Shown here piece after piece: positions 13,726 through 26,000 of a stretch of 64,000 nucleotides of DNA. The stretch's first letter is position 1. Each line of letters starts with the position of its first letter. The stretch spans positions 696,724 through 760,723 of the forward strand of contig SJOL01006479.1 of NCBI GenBank assembly GCA_004794785.1. The letters are read 5' to 3'. This DNA comes from Opisthorchis felineus. Its lineage: Eukaryota > Platyhelminthes > Trematoda > Opisthorchiida > Opisthorchiidae. The translations under genes were made by a program, and so were the position numbers. The notes under the pieces were generated by a model, which was given only the letters and a program-made list of their open reading frames with translations, was not told the DNA's origin and made no database searches.

Positions 13726-16279
13726 TTTTATCTCGGATGAAGCCTACTTAGATGGCAGATTTACTTGTCACTTGAATCGTCTATCCCCTGAGGAGTGGTG
13801 AGATTCGGGGCGTTACACGGGATGTTTCTGCGTGTACGTTCAGCTGCTAGTTAAAAGTTAGCCTGTGCCAAACTCCCCGGGATTTGGTGATGGTTTTCAT
13901 TGCGAATGAAACGACCGCATCTTGCTCCCCGATTCTTCAGCATGAAATCGGCGTCAAGTACAGGGTGACGTCTCTGTTAGGAATTCCACGACATTCAGCG
14001 TCTTCACTGTAGTGACTTGACGATGCAACTTTTGGCACGTCTGTATATGCATTAATTCAGGCCTGTTTTCACATAAGTGTCTGTTTTCCCCGAGGTTATA
14101 GGGTATCGCATATATCGTTTGTTGTGGTGTTCCCCCTAACTACGCACTGTCATCACGCTGTACCGTATGCCACCACGATTAGGGATAGAAATTTCGTTGG
14201 ACAAGAGTGAACGACTCACACAAATGGTCCTCGTATAAGCGATCCCTCAGGTGTCCAGCTATTCAGCGTTTGCGATTGCGTTCTCGACAACACACCCATC
14301 CTTTTGTTCTTCGAAAAAGTTTTCGAGCCTACTTTAGTGGGATGTGCACGCGAAACGTTCCTGCATAGTGTGTATTAAGTAGGTCAGTGAGCCCAGATGG
14401 TTTCGGGTGAATAACCCTAGACAGAACTTTGGGATTCGTGGTTTTACCAGATAATGTACCACGAGTACGTTTCTGCGAAGCAGACAGGTATTCTAGAGTG
14501 ATTTGTTTTTGTCATTGAGTTGGTTGCTGGCACAAGAAAGACGATTTTTTTGTTCGACGGGCAGGCTGGTGTGGTTGAAGGAGTCACCAAAGTTGAGGGG
14601 ACAGGTGGTTTGGAAGTAGTGGATTCGGTGTCTGGACGAACACCGGCTTCACTCAGCCAACCAAGAAATTTTCAAATTTACTACCCTTCGGTACGACAAT
14701 GCTCTCAACCGGTTGCCTCTTTAACTGGCTTTCGGGGTGAAGGCTGCAGGGAGAGCAGATGCTGTGGCAACATGTCCAGACATGGATGTAGGCTGCTAAC
14801 ACCTGTGGAGCTGAATCTGACGGGAACGCTCTTTGGTGGGTGAAGTTGTCATGGCCTTCCGTCTGAAGCCAAACCCAGCGGTGCTAGCCATTGCCCTCCC
14901 GGCAAGAACAATCATACGGCACCGTAAGGTTGTGCAGTAAGCTAGGTATGCTGGGGATCTCCGGGGGTGGTACTGTGTGGCACTCCGTGCATGCAGCGAT
15001 GCCTATGTGTACTTGGAAGCCTTCAACGAGGCTTTTAGTGGCATGATGTTGAGATGTTGTTTAGGTCTTCCGAATATGTGGCACAAAGTGAGGTGCTTGC
15101 ACAATGAAGACTCTGACTGTGGATGGTGGTCAGCATCTGTGGGTGCGGGCAATCCATGGTTTGTTGGCCAGCATTTAGCGCACGCTTGAGCTATAGGCCC
15201 TGTGGATTAGTTGGAGATGGGACTAGTCTCCGGTTAACAAACAGAGCGGTTGGCGCACATCAATAGACAGAAGAATAACCTCGGGCTCGGTAGGGGTCCA
15301 ACGATATTTCCGTGTACCTGGCTAAACCGGACGTCGGTTATTACAAAGATGCTAAGAGGCGTTGGAGCGTTGGCAGGCTCACTGACGGATGTCGCTGAGG
15401 TTGTCGTGTTAAACTCGGCCGTGGACGAACAGTGGGGTGGACGTAAGAATGTCAGGGTGTGACACGGTTCAAAACACCAAACCCGTGCGCCGCACGCTGC
15501 TGGGCACAGCAGGTGCTGGAATGCCATCACCTCATCACGCAGAATTGTGCCGTCATCTTTAAGGAGTGGCGTAGTCTGTCTGCGCAGGGACCTGTGCGAC
15601 TGGAGAGTTGGACTTTGGGCTGTCATGTCCTAATGGCGTCATTTATTTTAGGCCAGTTTGCGGGTGGATAATAATGGCAACGATGTGGGTATTCACCACC
15701 TAAAATGACGAAGGAATACGCGAGACGCTTATGGATTGGTGAATACCGCGAGTTACCTGCACGAACAAAAAGTCGGAAGTGACGCGGGGAGGTGTAGATT
15801 CTCCGAAGCCAGATGTACTGCAGTTTTTTGTTGTCTGGAAAGCATACACGCCAGAAGGCTGAAAGACACAAACAACCCGGTTCTCTAGACAAATAAAAGA
15901 CCCTGCATAGATTCACACCCTTAGGGCGTGAATTGGAATGTTCAGATAAAGAAACATAAATAAAGGTCAGGCGAGACGGTGGTTTCAGAAAACAAATGGG
16001 CTATTCTAAAACATTACCAGAAACAGGCAAATAGTACGTGAGCAGACTGCTGGAATGACATGAAAACCAATTTTGAAAGTACCGCCGTCATGATGCAGGG
16101 TACCAGATGCGTACAACGGGGACCATTTACTGATGACTATCAGCATGCGGCACATCTGAAATTGGGATTCTGTCCCATGAAGTAATTTTGGTCATTACAA
16201 CGCTTGTTTGACTTTTCCATCATCGTATAATGTGTGTGAACTCACTTCAGCGCTCAAACCGTACTCTCTACTCGTTCAC
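13725..16279. other. Upstream region of ADSS, mostly unassigned
   Basis: No promoter can be named with confidence. A TATA-like 'cgtataatg' lies at 16224-16232. A 3' splice-like 'actcacttcag' ends at 16250, 30 bp before the ADSS ATG, and could be a 5'-UTR cis or trans-splice acceptor; flatworms do use spliced leaders. The minus frame 15234-15626 has 'LLKDDGTILRDE' followed by 'PLSIFVITDVRFSQV', weakly like the linker before a LINE reverse transcriptase, with no RT motifs beyond it. Confidence 0.35.
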
Positions 16280-17023
16280 ATGCCTCAGAGGAACGGGGTG
16301 TTGGAGGGTGGTGAGTAATGTTAGTACTTATAATCTATATTGTTTTCAGGTTACGCCCGTGTTAGTGTTGTCATAGGCACCCAGTGGGGTGACGAGGGCA
16401 AGGGGAAGCTGGTGGACCTTCTGAGCGAATCCACAGATGTTGTTTGCCGATGTCAGGGAGGGAACAATGCTGGTGCGTTATGTTTTTTGTGTATAGGCTT
16501 CCTCCCAGGTCACACGGTTATTCACAATGGCCAGGAGTATTTCTTCCATATGATCCCAAGTGGGGTGATGAACCCGAAAGCATTGGCCATAATCGGTAAC
16601 GGCGCAGTGGTGAACATCGCAGAACTATTCAAGGTGTGTTCCACATACCCGAGACATAGCTTGCCAGGAAATTGAGGAGGTCGAGTCCAAGGGTTTGAAA
16701 GACGTAGAACATCGCATCCGAATATCTGACAGGTGTCATATTATTTTTGATGTCCATCATATGGCGGATGGGCTGGAGGTACTGTGAACGGAAAGATTGT
16801 GAATTTGAGAATCTTTCAGGAAGAATTGAGGGGTAAAGGTTCAATCGGGACTACAAAGAGGGGAATCGGACCGACCTATTCATCGAAAGTCACTCGAAAT
16901 GGTATTCGCATGTGCGATTTCGTTGGTAACTGGGACGCATTTGTTACCAAGTACAAAGAACTAATCACGTATGTCAGACGTCGTTACCCGAAGCTGGACA
17001 TCAATGTTCAGGAAACTCTTCAG
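16280..17023 (+). CDS. ADSS: ADSS exons 1-5, N-terminal cluster
   Basis: Five exons of 31, 123, 125, 111 and 204 nt encode residues 1-198 and are packed into 744 bp. Exon 1 gives a short leader of ten residues before the conserved [20 protein letters not shown] stretch. Exon 1 ends in phase 1 (G), completed by GT at 16350. Exon 2 ends in phase 1 at 16472. Exons 3, 4 and 5 end in phase 0. They carry the P-loop-like GDEGKGK, His53, the [15 protein letters not shown] segment and the [13 protein letters not shown]-site loop. The reading frame is also open through intron 2, so a naive ORF call includes 12 intronic residues; these are absent from the family. Confidence 0.93.
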
Positions 17024-20000
17024 GTATGGTGATTTTCTTTCTGCTCCACGTCTTTTTGATTTGTTGCTAGGCCCAACATAACTCAAAAATAATGCTATGA
17101 GAACTAGATTATTAGTTCTAATACACTATCTATTCAGATAGAACTGCAACCAGAATCAAAACGGCACAGTGCATGAAAGCAGATTCCAATTATTCGTTCA
17201 GTAAATTATCCCTGTAAACTGCCTTAGAACTTCACGACGTTAGGATATAAGGTCCCAAAATCCCAGTCCCAACACTGGTATGACACGCAACTGTCGAATT
17301 AATCAATACTCTGAAGCAAGCCTCTGTGCTGTCCTCTCAGAATAAGCCCACATGAATAGAGGTCTGTGGACTACGTATTAAGAGGTGAGGTTGTGAGAAA
17401 GTTCAGTGGAAGGAATAGACACACGGGGCACAAACGGGAACGGAAAGTTTTGGTTCGTCTCTACATGAAGGCATCAAACCCTGCAGCCTCCATTCTCTAC
17501 GTCTTTAAAAAAATCAGGTCTCAAATTGCATCCAGTTCCTTTTTAAAAATGGAAGTCCTCTACTTCCTAAATGGATCTACTCAAAGTCAATCTTTCTCTT
17601 TGAATATAACTTTCCTTTGGTTCGTCCTAAAACCCTCTCTGGGCCGCGTTTGGCGGCTGGATTTTAATCACCAACCACCTGTGGTGACAAGCTACTTCGG
17701 GATTTAATTGCTTCATGGGCGAGTATACTCGTCCTGGTAGGGCAGTCTGCTCCTTTGGCCATAGTTCATGGATTGCATTTCAGAACGGGCGGTCTCGATA
17801 GCTTAGTGGCACGTGACATTTGTTCCTAGAAACCCCTTTAACTATCTTGAGCACATCTTTCGAGTTAACTCTGAAGATTCTCGAAAGAGAAGGGATACAA
17901 AGCGTGTCAGCATAACTCGTGTTTGATCCCTGCAAGTCACCTGCTGACGGTTTTCTGGAAGCGCCCCGGGCTTTTGGTGCCTTTCATGAGGACCGAAGAC
18001 CAAGTCTCCACACTACTGGGAATAGTGCCTCTTGGATATCACTTCTCGGAAAGGTTGGAATAAATCCATCTTCGCCTTTTGGACGGGGCGAGCGATTAGA
18101 GCGCGAATTTACTAACCGGAAGGTCCGTGGTTCGAACTCGACCTCTGCCCCTCGACTTTCCCTGTCTAGGCTTGGGCAACCTGGCAGTATCCCAGCCCTC
18201 GTGCTTCCTTCGGGTGGCATGGCAGCTAGGCACCGAAAGGGTGCCACAGCTGTACTTTTGGACTTCCGAGCATCTAACCTTAAAATGTCTATAGATTAGG
18301 CTGCCAAAATCCCCGGTGTATGGTGAATTTACAGCAGCTGGCTTAGTTGGCAACATTTCTTGCGTTTAGAGGCATGTTGGGAGCGAGGATACGGCTAACA
18401 GCTTTGTCTAATATAAGTGGGTTCGTCCGTCCATAAGTTCCAAGTGATTGACTCCTGTAAGAAAACTGCGGACGCACCACTGACTCTGGTTGAGCCCCCG
18501 CCTTTGGTATTCCATCTTAAAGTTTTCCTCGCCATTTACTACCTGAAGTGACTTGTCTTTCAAGAAATCCTCAATTTTCTTGGCTGTTTCCGACATGAGG
18601 GCAGCTCGGCTCTGAGAAAAATAACATTGACCGAGTCGAACTTCTTGTGGAATTCTGAGCTATACACTTTCTAACTAGCATTAATTCAACTGTGAAGCAT
18701 GGCCAACATGTGGGATACCGTCTATCCTTCAAGACCTTTTTCTGCGGTCAATCTTTAAGGCTGTTTTTGACCAGAAGGCTTGGTGATTTTTCCAGACAAA
18801 CCGTTTTTTATGTTCTTCATTAGCACAGATCAGTCTTATTAGCCATCATCAATAATAATAAGGGAAGGCTGCACCATACCCACACCTGTAGATTGCTACC
18901 ACACTTTTCAGACTTTTACTGTCCTTTAAACGGTTGATTGCGGAACATGCATGACGACGCCAAGATTATTTTTGTCTGATTCCTTAGGGCAGCTGAACAG
19001 AGTCCGTCTGAATGGGAACACTACATGGATCTGTGATGGTTTCAGGTCTCTAGCACGTTCTGCGTATTCCTGGTACTTAATACGTCACCCATTATGGTTT
19101 GAACGTGATGGGCGAATGAAGGTATGGGTCCGTTGTTCTTTCAGTAGACTTTGGCAAAAGCCACCAAAGCGGTAGCTGTTTTGGCATCATCCGAGTCATC
19201 CGTCATGCTGTCCTCATTTCTTGAACTCGTAACGTTTCTCACCGGCCTTTTGAGCCCTATTTTGGTTCCTTAGCTAGTTTTAGCTTGCAACCCCGCTTTA
19301 ATTTTTCCCAAGATTACCCCATTTCGGGCACACAGTAGTCCTCAATAACTCGAACTGTGCTATATTTCTTTTATCTCAGCCTTGGCTATGTGATCCTACA
19401 TTACCAGCGCTGATGTGTGCATCGCGGGTTATTTCATTTAGGTCGTTTGTTGATTTGATCATCAACCTAACTTGGAGGGTTTGGGTCACCTTCTCCTGTC
19501 CGACCGATTTCCATACTGGCTGTTAAAGCACGTAATCTGTGCACAAGCTTTTAGCTCCAAGGCGAAGGACGTAGACATGACTTCACACCCGCGGATAGTG
19601 TTGACGTCACCAGAAATCAACATCACTTGCTTGATCATTTGCCTTTCCAGTGACAATCACGACCACCAACCAAGACAACAGGGCAACCAGACCCTTACAG
19701 GAGCGCATTTTAGCGTAGCGTCTCGCAATGACCTGAGTGGTTGGGCATCCATGGATTGAGCCTCCATTCTCTAATTTAAGCAGTGATTACTGGTAGCTGC
19801 GGCGACTCCGCCACTCAGTGTACCACCGTCTGCTGGCTAATCTATAAAATTCACCGCCATCTTAGTAGCGCTGCATATTTATGTCCCTAGGGCTGGGTCA
19901 GGTCCTAGTGCACTATCCCACTACCGCACCATTTCGTCTACTTTCTTTTTGATGCTGTGGTGGTCGCCTGATTTTTCGGCGGATGGCGCTCGAGTTTTGA

Positions 20001-23000
20001 ACTGAGTTAGTTCTTGTTTCTCCTTGATTGTAAATAGCCCATGGGCTTTCGGAAAGATTGTGAAACAGTCTAGATTTTTTGAAGGAGTTTATGAGCACAG
20101 GAAAAGAATAACTAAACCACCAAGAAATACGGACGGACATCAGGCGCTGGTTAAAGACATGGCAGTTTTGAGACATGTGCTGTACACAGATTATAGAATA
20201 TAGCTGGAAAGCGTGAAAGTTTTAAGTCGGGGACTACGAATCACATCGCGGCGATTGGTGGTTGAGTCTGGGAAAGTCTAAGTATCCAAGTGTGAATAGA
20301 AAGGAGGGCGTAGAGCTGGCGGGCGTATAGAGGTCAGTTTTAGATTAACCGAGTTGAAATGTAGCGGCGTACAGTTGTCAGTCAAGCAGAGTCACTGGTG
20401 GATGCAATAGAAGGTTCAGCCCTTCTCGCTCTCACCCAAATGTCATCGCACTAACCCATCAACACAGAAAAAACGTAGACAACACTCAACAGGAATCTTC
20501 GCATAAAGTGCACCGGAGGAAGCAAACGCTAGATCCGGCCTTGATTCATGTTCTTAACACTTTGCTAACCCAAACTAACAGCACAATATTCTAACGGACA
20601 TAATTAAGCCTGCTGGTATGAAGAGATCTTACTTGCCCTAAACGTCCACCAACCTTGTAAGCGAGTCACCTGGCCTGACGAATCTTTTATGTCAAAAGCG
20701 AAATTTTGCAAAAGAATAAATATAATGCTTGTTTCCCGAAGTTTTCCGAGACGATAGCTTTGCGATTGGATTGCAGCTGAATTGGACAGTTAGCGGCGTT
20801 ATTTTGTGCAAAATGTGAGCTATTGGGTCCTGCGCTGCCTACCGGACTTTTCGTGATCGCGGCCAATTTTTCAGTCTTAACCAGGGGTACTAAAGTTGCA
20901 GACATTCTACAGTAATTTTTCCAGACTCATCGATACACACCAATTACCGCCTCCCAATGGATGTATAGTGAGCCCCAGTCGTCAGGCTTCTACTTTCATT
21001 TCTACTGACGTCAAAGGAGCTGGTGCAATTTCCACGCACGTATCTGATTCCCCAGGGTTGGGAGTAGATACGAAATGACCGCGATTTATCGCACATATCA
21101 GGATTCCAGTCGTGTGTGGAGCAACCTACTCTTAGCTGTGTGAAGAGCGCTCTTCTGGCTCTTTGCTGGTACTCAGAAATGGGAAGATCCTTTCGCTGCA
21201 TCCATTACATAGTTATTCCCAACATAGGTCGCCATCCCATCATTCTCCTGTATAAGCACAGCAGCTACACTGACCTGCAGTGACGCCGCCGTCAACTCAT
21301 CTACTGCGCCCGTGAGTAAAAACCACGTAATTCCTACTCTAACAGAGCAGAAGGGCTGAGAAACTGACAGGTTTCCCAGGCTTGAGCAGGAGCAGTCGAG
21401 ATGCTCGGAGTTGGGCTCCAGCCAGAGACCTTTTGGTCAGTAGGTTAGTGCCTTAAGCGCTGTTCTTTCTCGGGTTCTTCGGGATCATTAACGACAGATG
21501 GTGTTTCTTGATCCCCTCTACGGAACATCTGCAGCTCTGATGACAGCATGCTTTGGCCGCTTCCTTAGAATAGGTCATTTGATATCGGGGCCATGAAGTC
21601 TATGAATAAGGATAATCCGATATCCGCACGCCAGGTTTGGGTATTTTTTCAGGCGCACACTAACAGGGTTTTTGGAGAGAGGATACAGGAATTTTAATGT
21701 CTGCTTGCTATTCGCAATGGCCTTGAACGTATCAGGTGTCAGTGGATAAGGGCGTCATATTTCAAAATGAGGGACCACGCGTGTAAAATCTGGAAGTTGC
21801 GTTTATTGAGGAAACGGTGCTCGTTCTATGCGGACTCAAACTTCGACACTAGCTGCTGACGTCCACCACGATTTATGTCCATGACATCCAACTATTTGCT
21901 GTTTCAACACTAGCCTGGCAACTTATTTCTTACAAGTGGAGCAAGTTCACACCAGTAAGTCAGAATGTAACTTGTTGAACACGACCAACCCCACTTTTAA
22001 CCTAGGCCACTTGTGTGACATCATCCGACACAAACGGTGTGTGTTCAGTGTGACAGACATTATGTTCATTAGAATTGCTTTTTGAGATTGGTGCGGGTCT
22101 ACCAGGAGCATCAGAGGTATCACCAACATTTATCCTGGTGACGTGAGATCACAACATTGGAAGCTGAATCCTGCGTATTTTGATATGTTGTGTAGGCTTA
22201 ATGCAACCAAGTCAAATAAGTCGGAGTTTCTTTTGTCACTGGTTTGTTGCGGCCAAATTAACTACGGGTGTCCATGGCCGTCATATTAAAAAAATGAAAG
22301 CTTTCGCCATGTATGTTCTCCTTGGGGGCAGTAGTGTTGGAAATTCACCCTTGAAAACGACGAGGACTTTTTTGTATAAGCGTGATGGTTATTCAAATGT
22401 GATAACATGTCCAATCGATTTATTTGGGATCACTTGAAAATCAGGTCGTTCAGCAAGTACCACCAGACCATTCTGTGGTCGTAATGCAGTCCTTTCAATT
22501 TTTAGGTAGGCTCTTCTCTAGGTTACCCATTTACTCCGCTTGTAGCGAGCTGGTTTCTAATAAGGTCACACAATTTTGTCTGACGCCGACCTAGGATTAG
22601 CTCCTGTATGGAACATCTTCTGTGGAATACTAATGACACCAACAGTTTACAGGATGGATTCCAGGCAACATGAACAGCGGTGAGAGTTAATCGGTCAACT
22701 GCTGATAAAATCCGCCGCTGTAGTAATTTGATTACCTTATTACACACTTTCCTTCAAAGCGATTAAGGCGTTTGCTCTCTCAAGTCGAACTCCGCGACAA
22801 CTTGCACCTGAGGAAACCACCCCAGAGTTGAAGATCGGGATGTGCAGAAGCTGTTCGGGATACAGTGCAATAAGGCACTAAAACAAGTAAAGAGACAGCC
22901 TACCAGGTCACTGCAAAGGCACCATCACGTAGTCTCTGAAATTGGTTCCATTTTGCATTTTGAGGAAAGAAGACTCAGTCCACATGAGTCACAAGCAAAA

Positions 23001-26000
23001 CTTGGTGTCTCCAACGGAAAGTGATCATTCCAGACAGTTGTTCGCTGGAAACGGATGCGATGTCAAAGTTCTTCACGCGCGAAAATGTTAACAAGATTGT
23101 ATACGCGTGCGAGTAAGCTTTCTTTACACTTTCTACTATGTTCCCCACAAATGAATGAAATTGTCATCTTCGAACACTTACTCTATCATCCTGTAGGAAC
23201 TTACCGCCTATAGAGAACGCATATTACCTATGGTCTGCGATACAGTTTCCCTGATGAACAAACTCATTGCCGATCCGAATTGCGAAATTCTGGTTGAAGG
23301 CGCACAGTCCAATATGTTAGATGTGGACTTTGGAACTTATCCGAATGTCACCTCCTCCAACTGCACTGTAGGTGGAGCATGCACCGGTTTGGGCATACCC
23401 CCTGCACGGATTGGCCCGGTATATGGAGTTCTGAAAGGTGGGTCACTATCAAGTTTACAGATAATCTTTATTTGCTTTTGTGCGCAATGTGTTTTTTAGG
23501 TTACGCCATAAACGAGGGTATATACTTCGCGTTATATCCAGTCTTCGAAGGCTAGGTCCGTGTAACGCGTGTTATACCGGAATCATTCTTTATGGTCTCA
23601 TAAACACAGGGATGAAAAGTAATGTGTGGTTACCTCCTTTCTAATTTCATAGTTGTCCAAACTTTACTACATTTGGACTAGGCTATGCTTGCGGAACAAC
23701 AAATCCATCTGGTCCACAAATTCCATAGACTTAACATCTGCACCGATCGGAGAGAGCTTAACCTTTGAGTTGAGTGGCTACTCGAACTTTTGCCCCAATG
23801 TGAGATCTATTTGAATGTCACGGATGCTACCGCATGGTGCTTTTACTAACACCTGGGCCCGGGGTTTGCCCAGTACAGGTAGAAAATGTTTAGATGTTTT
23901 TCACTGTTCGACTACCCATGCTTCCAAAAGCACGGGTATTAATTTCTTCACCGGAAGGATACTAACTCCAGAAGAGCAAATTCACCCCAATCTTGAGTCT
24001 GTTAGTAAGACCGATCATGGAAGTTGAGTACATAAGTGTCTTTTTATAGAAAATGAGTAGAAAATGAAACTTGATCTGCTTACTGTAAATAGGGAGCACT
24101 CGTGAGTTCACGTCCATCGAACGTTATTTGAACAACGGCTTCCATGGTCCCCTTACGCTTAACAGTGTGCTTCCTAGAGATGAACCAGGGAAGGAAATAG
24201 AAACAGAGTTGATCGCTTGAGCCGTAGCCAGCTCCCTGCGTAAGGTCCGAAATGAGTGGAGCACCCAAGAGTGTTGCTGTATCCTTGCTGTATTCCTGAA
24301 CCTGAATCAGCCGACCTGAATTACTGAAGGATACCGGCTACTACATGTGAATTATAACTCCAGCCATCATTTTAAATTCACTGCTGGAATAGGCTACAAC
24401 GATGAACATATATCCGACTCCGAATAGCAGTGGCTTCAGAAAACTTCAGAACTCTGCTATTTGCTGTGCTGGACATGATATCAAATGCAGTCGCAGGATC
24501 AATGTGATGCTTGATCTCAACCAGATGTGAGGCAAGGGAGGCACCAGAACATCAAACCCAAACAGGACCACGTCATACACCACCAATCTCTTGAACCGCC
24601 CGTCATCTGGATGAAGGCAAGCATCGATCCGGAGACTACATTTGATATCGTGTTCAACACATCAGACGGCAGAGGTCTGAAATTTCCTAAAGCCATCGCT
24701 GTCTGGAAATAAAGTCGGATGTGTGTGAGCAGAAACAGATTCATGTTTCGTTGGAACCACCGCGGTAAACTACACAGTAAGCATTTGGCATGATAATTCT
24801 TCCTTTCTTGGACTCATTGTTGTAATCTGTGGTACGCGCCCAATGGGACTTAGAGAAACAAATCCGGAATATCGTGCCAAACTGCATTACCGTGTTCCTT
24901 ATTCCAGCCTGTTTTCATCTCCTTGCAACAGAGTCAAGTTTAGACGACTGGAACCTATACGACTGCCTTTGAATAGACTTCTGTACACATGTTTGCACGC
25001 CACCACTAAACTCCCAAGTTAGCCCTATTTTGTGGACAAGAGCCTTTGAAACCTGAAAGTTTTAGGACTAAGACAACTGGTTCGAAAGTTCCAGTGACAA
25101 TCAGGCTTCACAATTAAGATTTTGTTGCTCATATGTGACTGAACAGCGTTTCCAACCTATCCACTTTCAAAATAATCACAGAATGGTGTGTACTTTCCAA
25201 CATCGTCACGTACTGGTGTGCAAAATTTACACTGCTATGATCAAATGCGGTGAGATTAAGACACAGATGTCTTATTTTGCCACCACGGTGTAGTTCATAT
25301 AGCTATCGGTCAAAATAATAAAGCCCGATAATTCCGTCGGTTTAGTGTCCTGAAATGCAGCACTCACGTGCGCTGGTTGAAGCCAGCTAACCAGCTTGAC
25401 CCTCGGTATCTTCTCAACACGTCAACTGTCCTCTGGGTGAACAGAGGACAATTTTGATGAGTGACATAAGACGGTTCAGTTAACTGTTTTGATAGGCATT
25501 TCCTCTTTGAAGCCATGCACAATTCGCAAAGACCGCTTGTCAACTGATACGCGCCACATGAGACAACCTTCTACTCGACCTTCAGACGTTGGTGTGCGCT
25601 TCTGAAGAGAATGACGACGTTCTAGAAATTTTTGAAGAATTACCTCGGAAATCGTCAACTGCTTCTCTTAGAGCTTTTATGACCAAGATGACAGTGTTGG
25701 CATCGACTCCAGTAACGAAATTTATGTCTTTTCGAATAGTTACAAAATTCCACTGGAACAATCTGAACTCTTCCGCACACATTCCTCTCTGCCTTTGCCT
25801 CTGAAAAATGAACTAAATTCCCGAAACAACTAAAGAGAACTTTACGGAGGAAGTTGTAATGTGGCAAAATGTGTTGGATTTCACTTCCTTGCAGGAAACT
25901 CCATATCCCAGAGCTTTCCTCTTCTTGAGGTGAGTGACAACGGAAGTAATCTCTGCTTGACTGGGCTGTCCGCGGTTAGTGCTGTGACGCCCCGCTATCG

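Larger units (their letters stand above)
17024..23196 (+). other. ADSS: ADSS large intron between exons 5 and 6 (6173 bp)
   Basis: Donor GTATGG at 17024, acceptor CTGTAG ending at 23196. It contains a forward SINE (about 18080-18262) and a reverse, older SINE (about 21345-21462). I see no convincing exon in the rest. Short open frames at 17366-17707 and 19472-19759 show no family I recognise. The summary calls this intron 4 by its place among exon gaps after the micro-intron cluster. Confidence 0.9.

Noticed and set aside
15234..15626. LINE reverse transcriptase
   Set aside because: Only a faint linker-like stretch is readable, without any RT motif.
16340..16675. Continuous 111-codon frame over the start of ADSS
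   Set aside because: It reads through a 36-bp intron and into the next intron. The conserved protein needs both removed, and the real start is the upstream exon at 16280.
18080..18160. tRNA gene
   Set aside because: A and B boxes are present but acceptor and anticodon arms do not close, and a SINE body follows.
17919..18356. Overlapping frames of 86-126 codons on both strands
   Set aside because: They lie over a tRNA-derived SINE and are repeat-derived, not genes.
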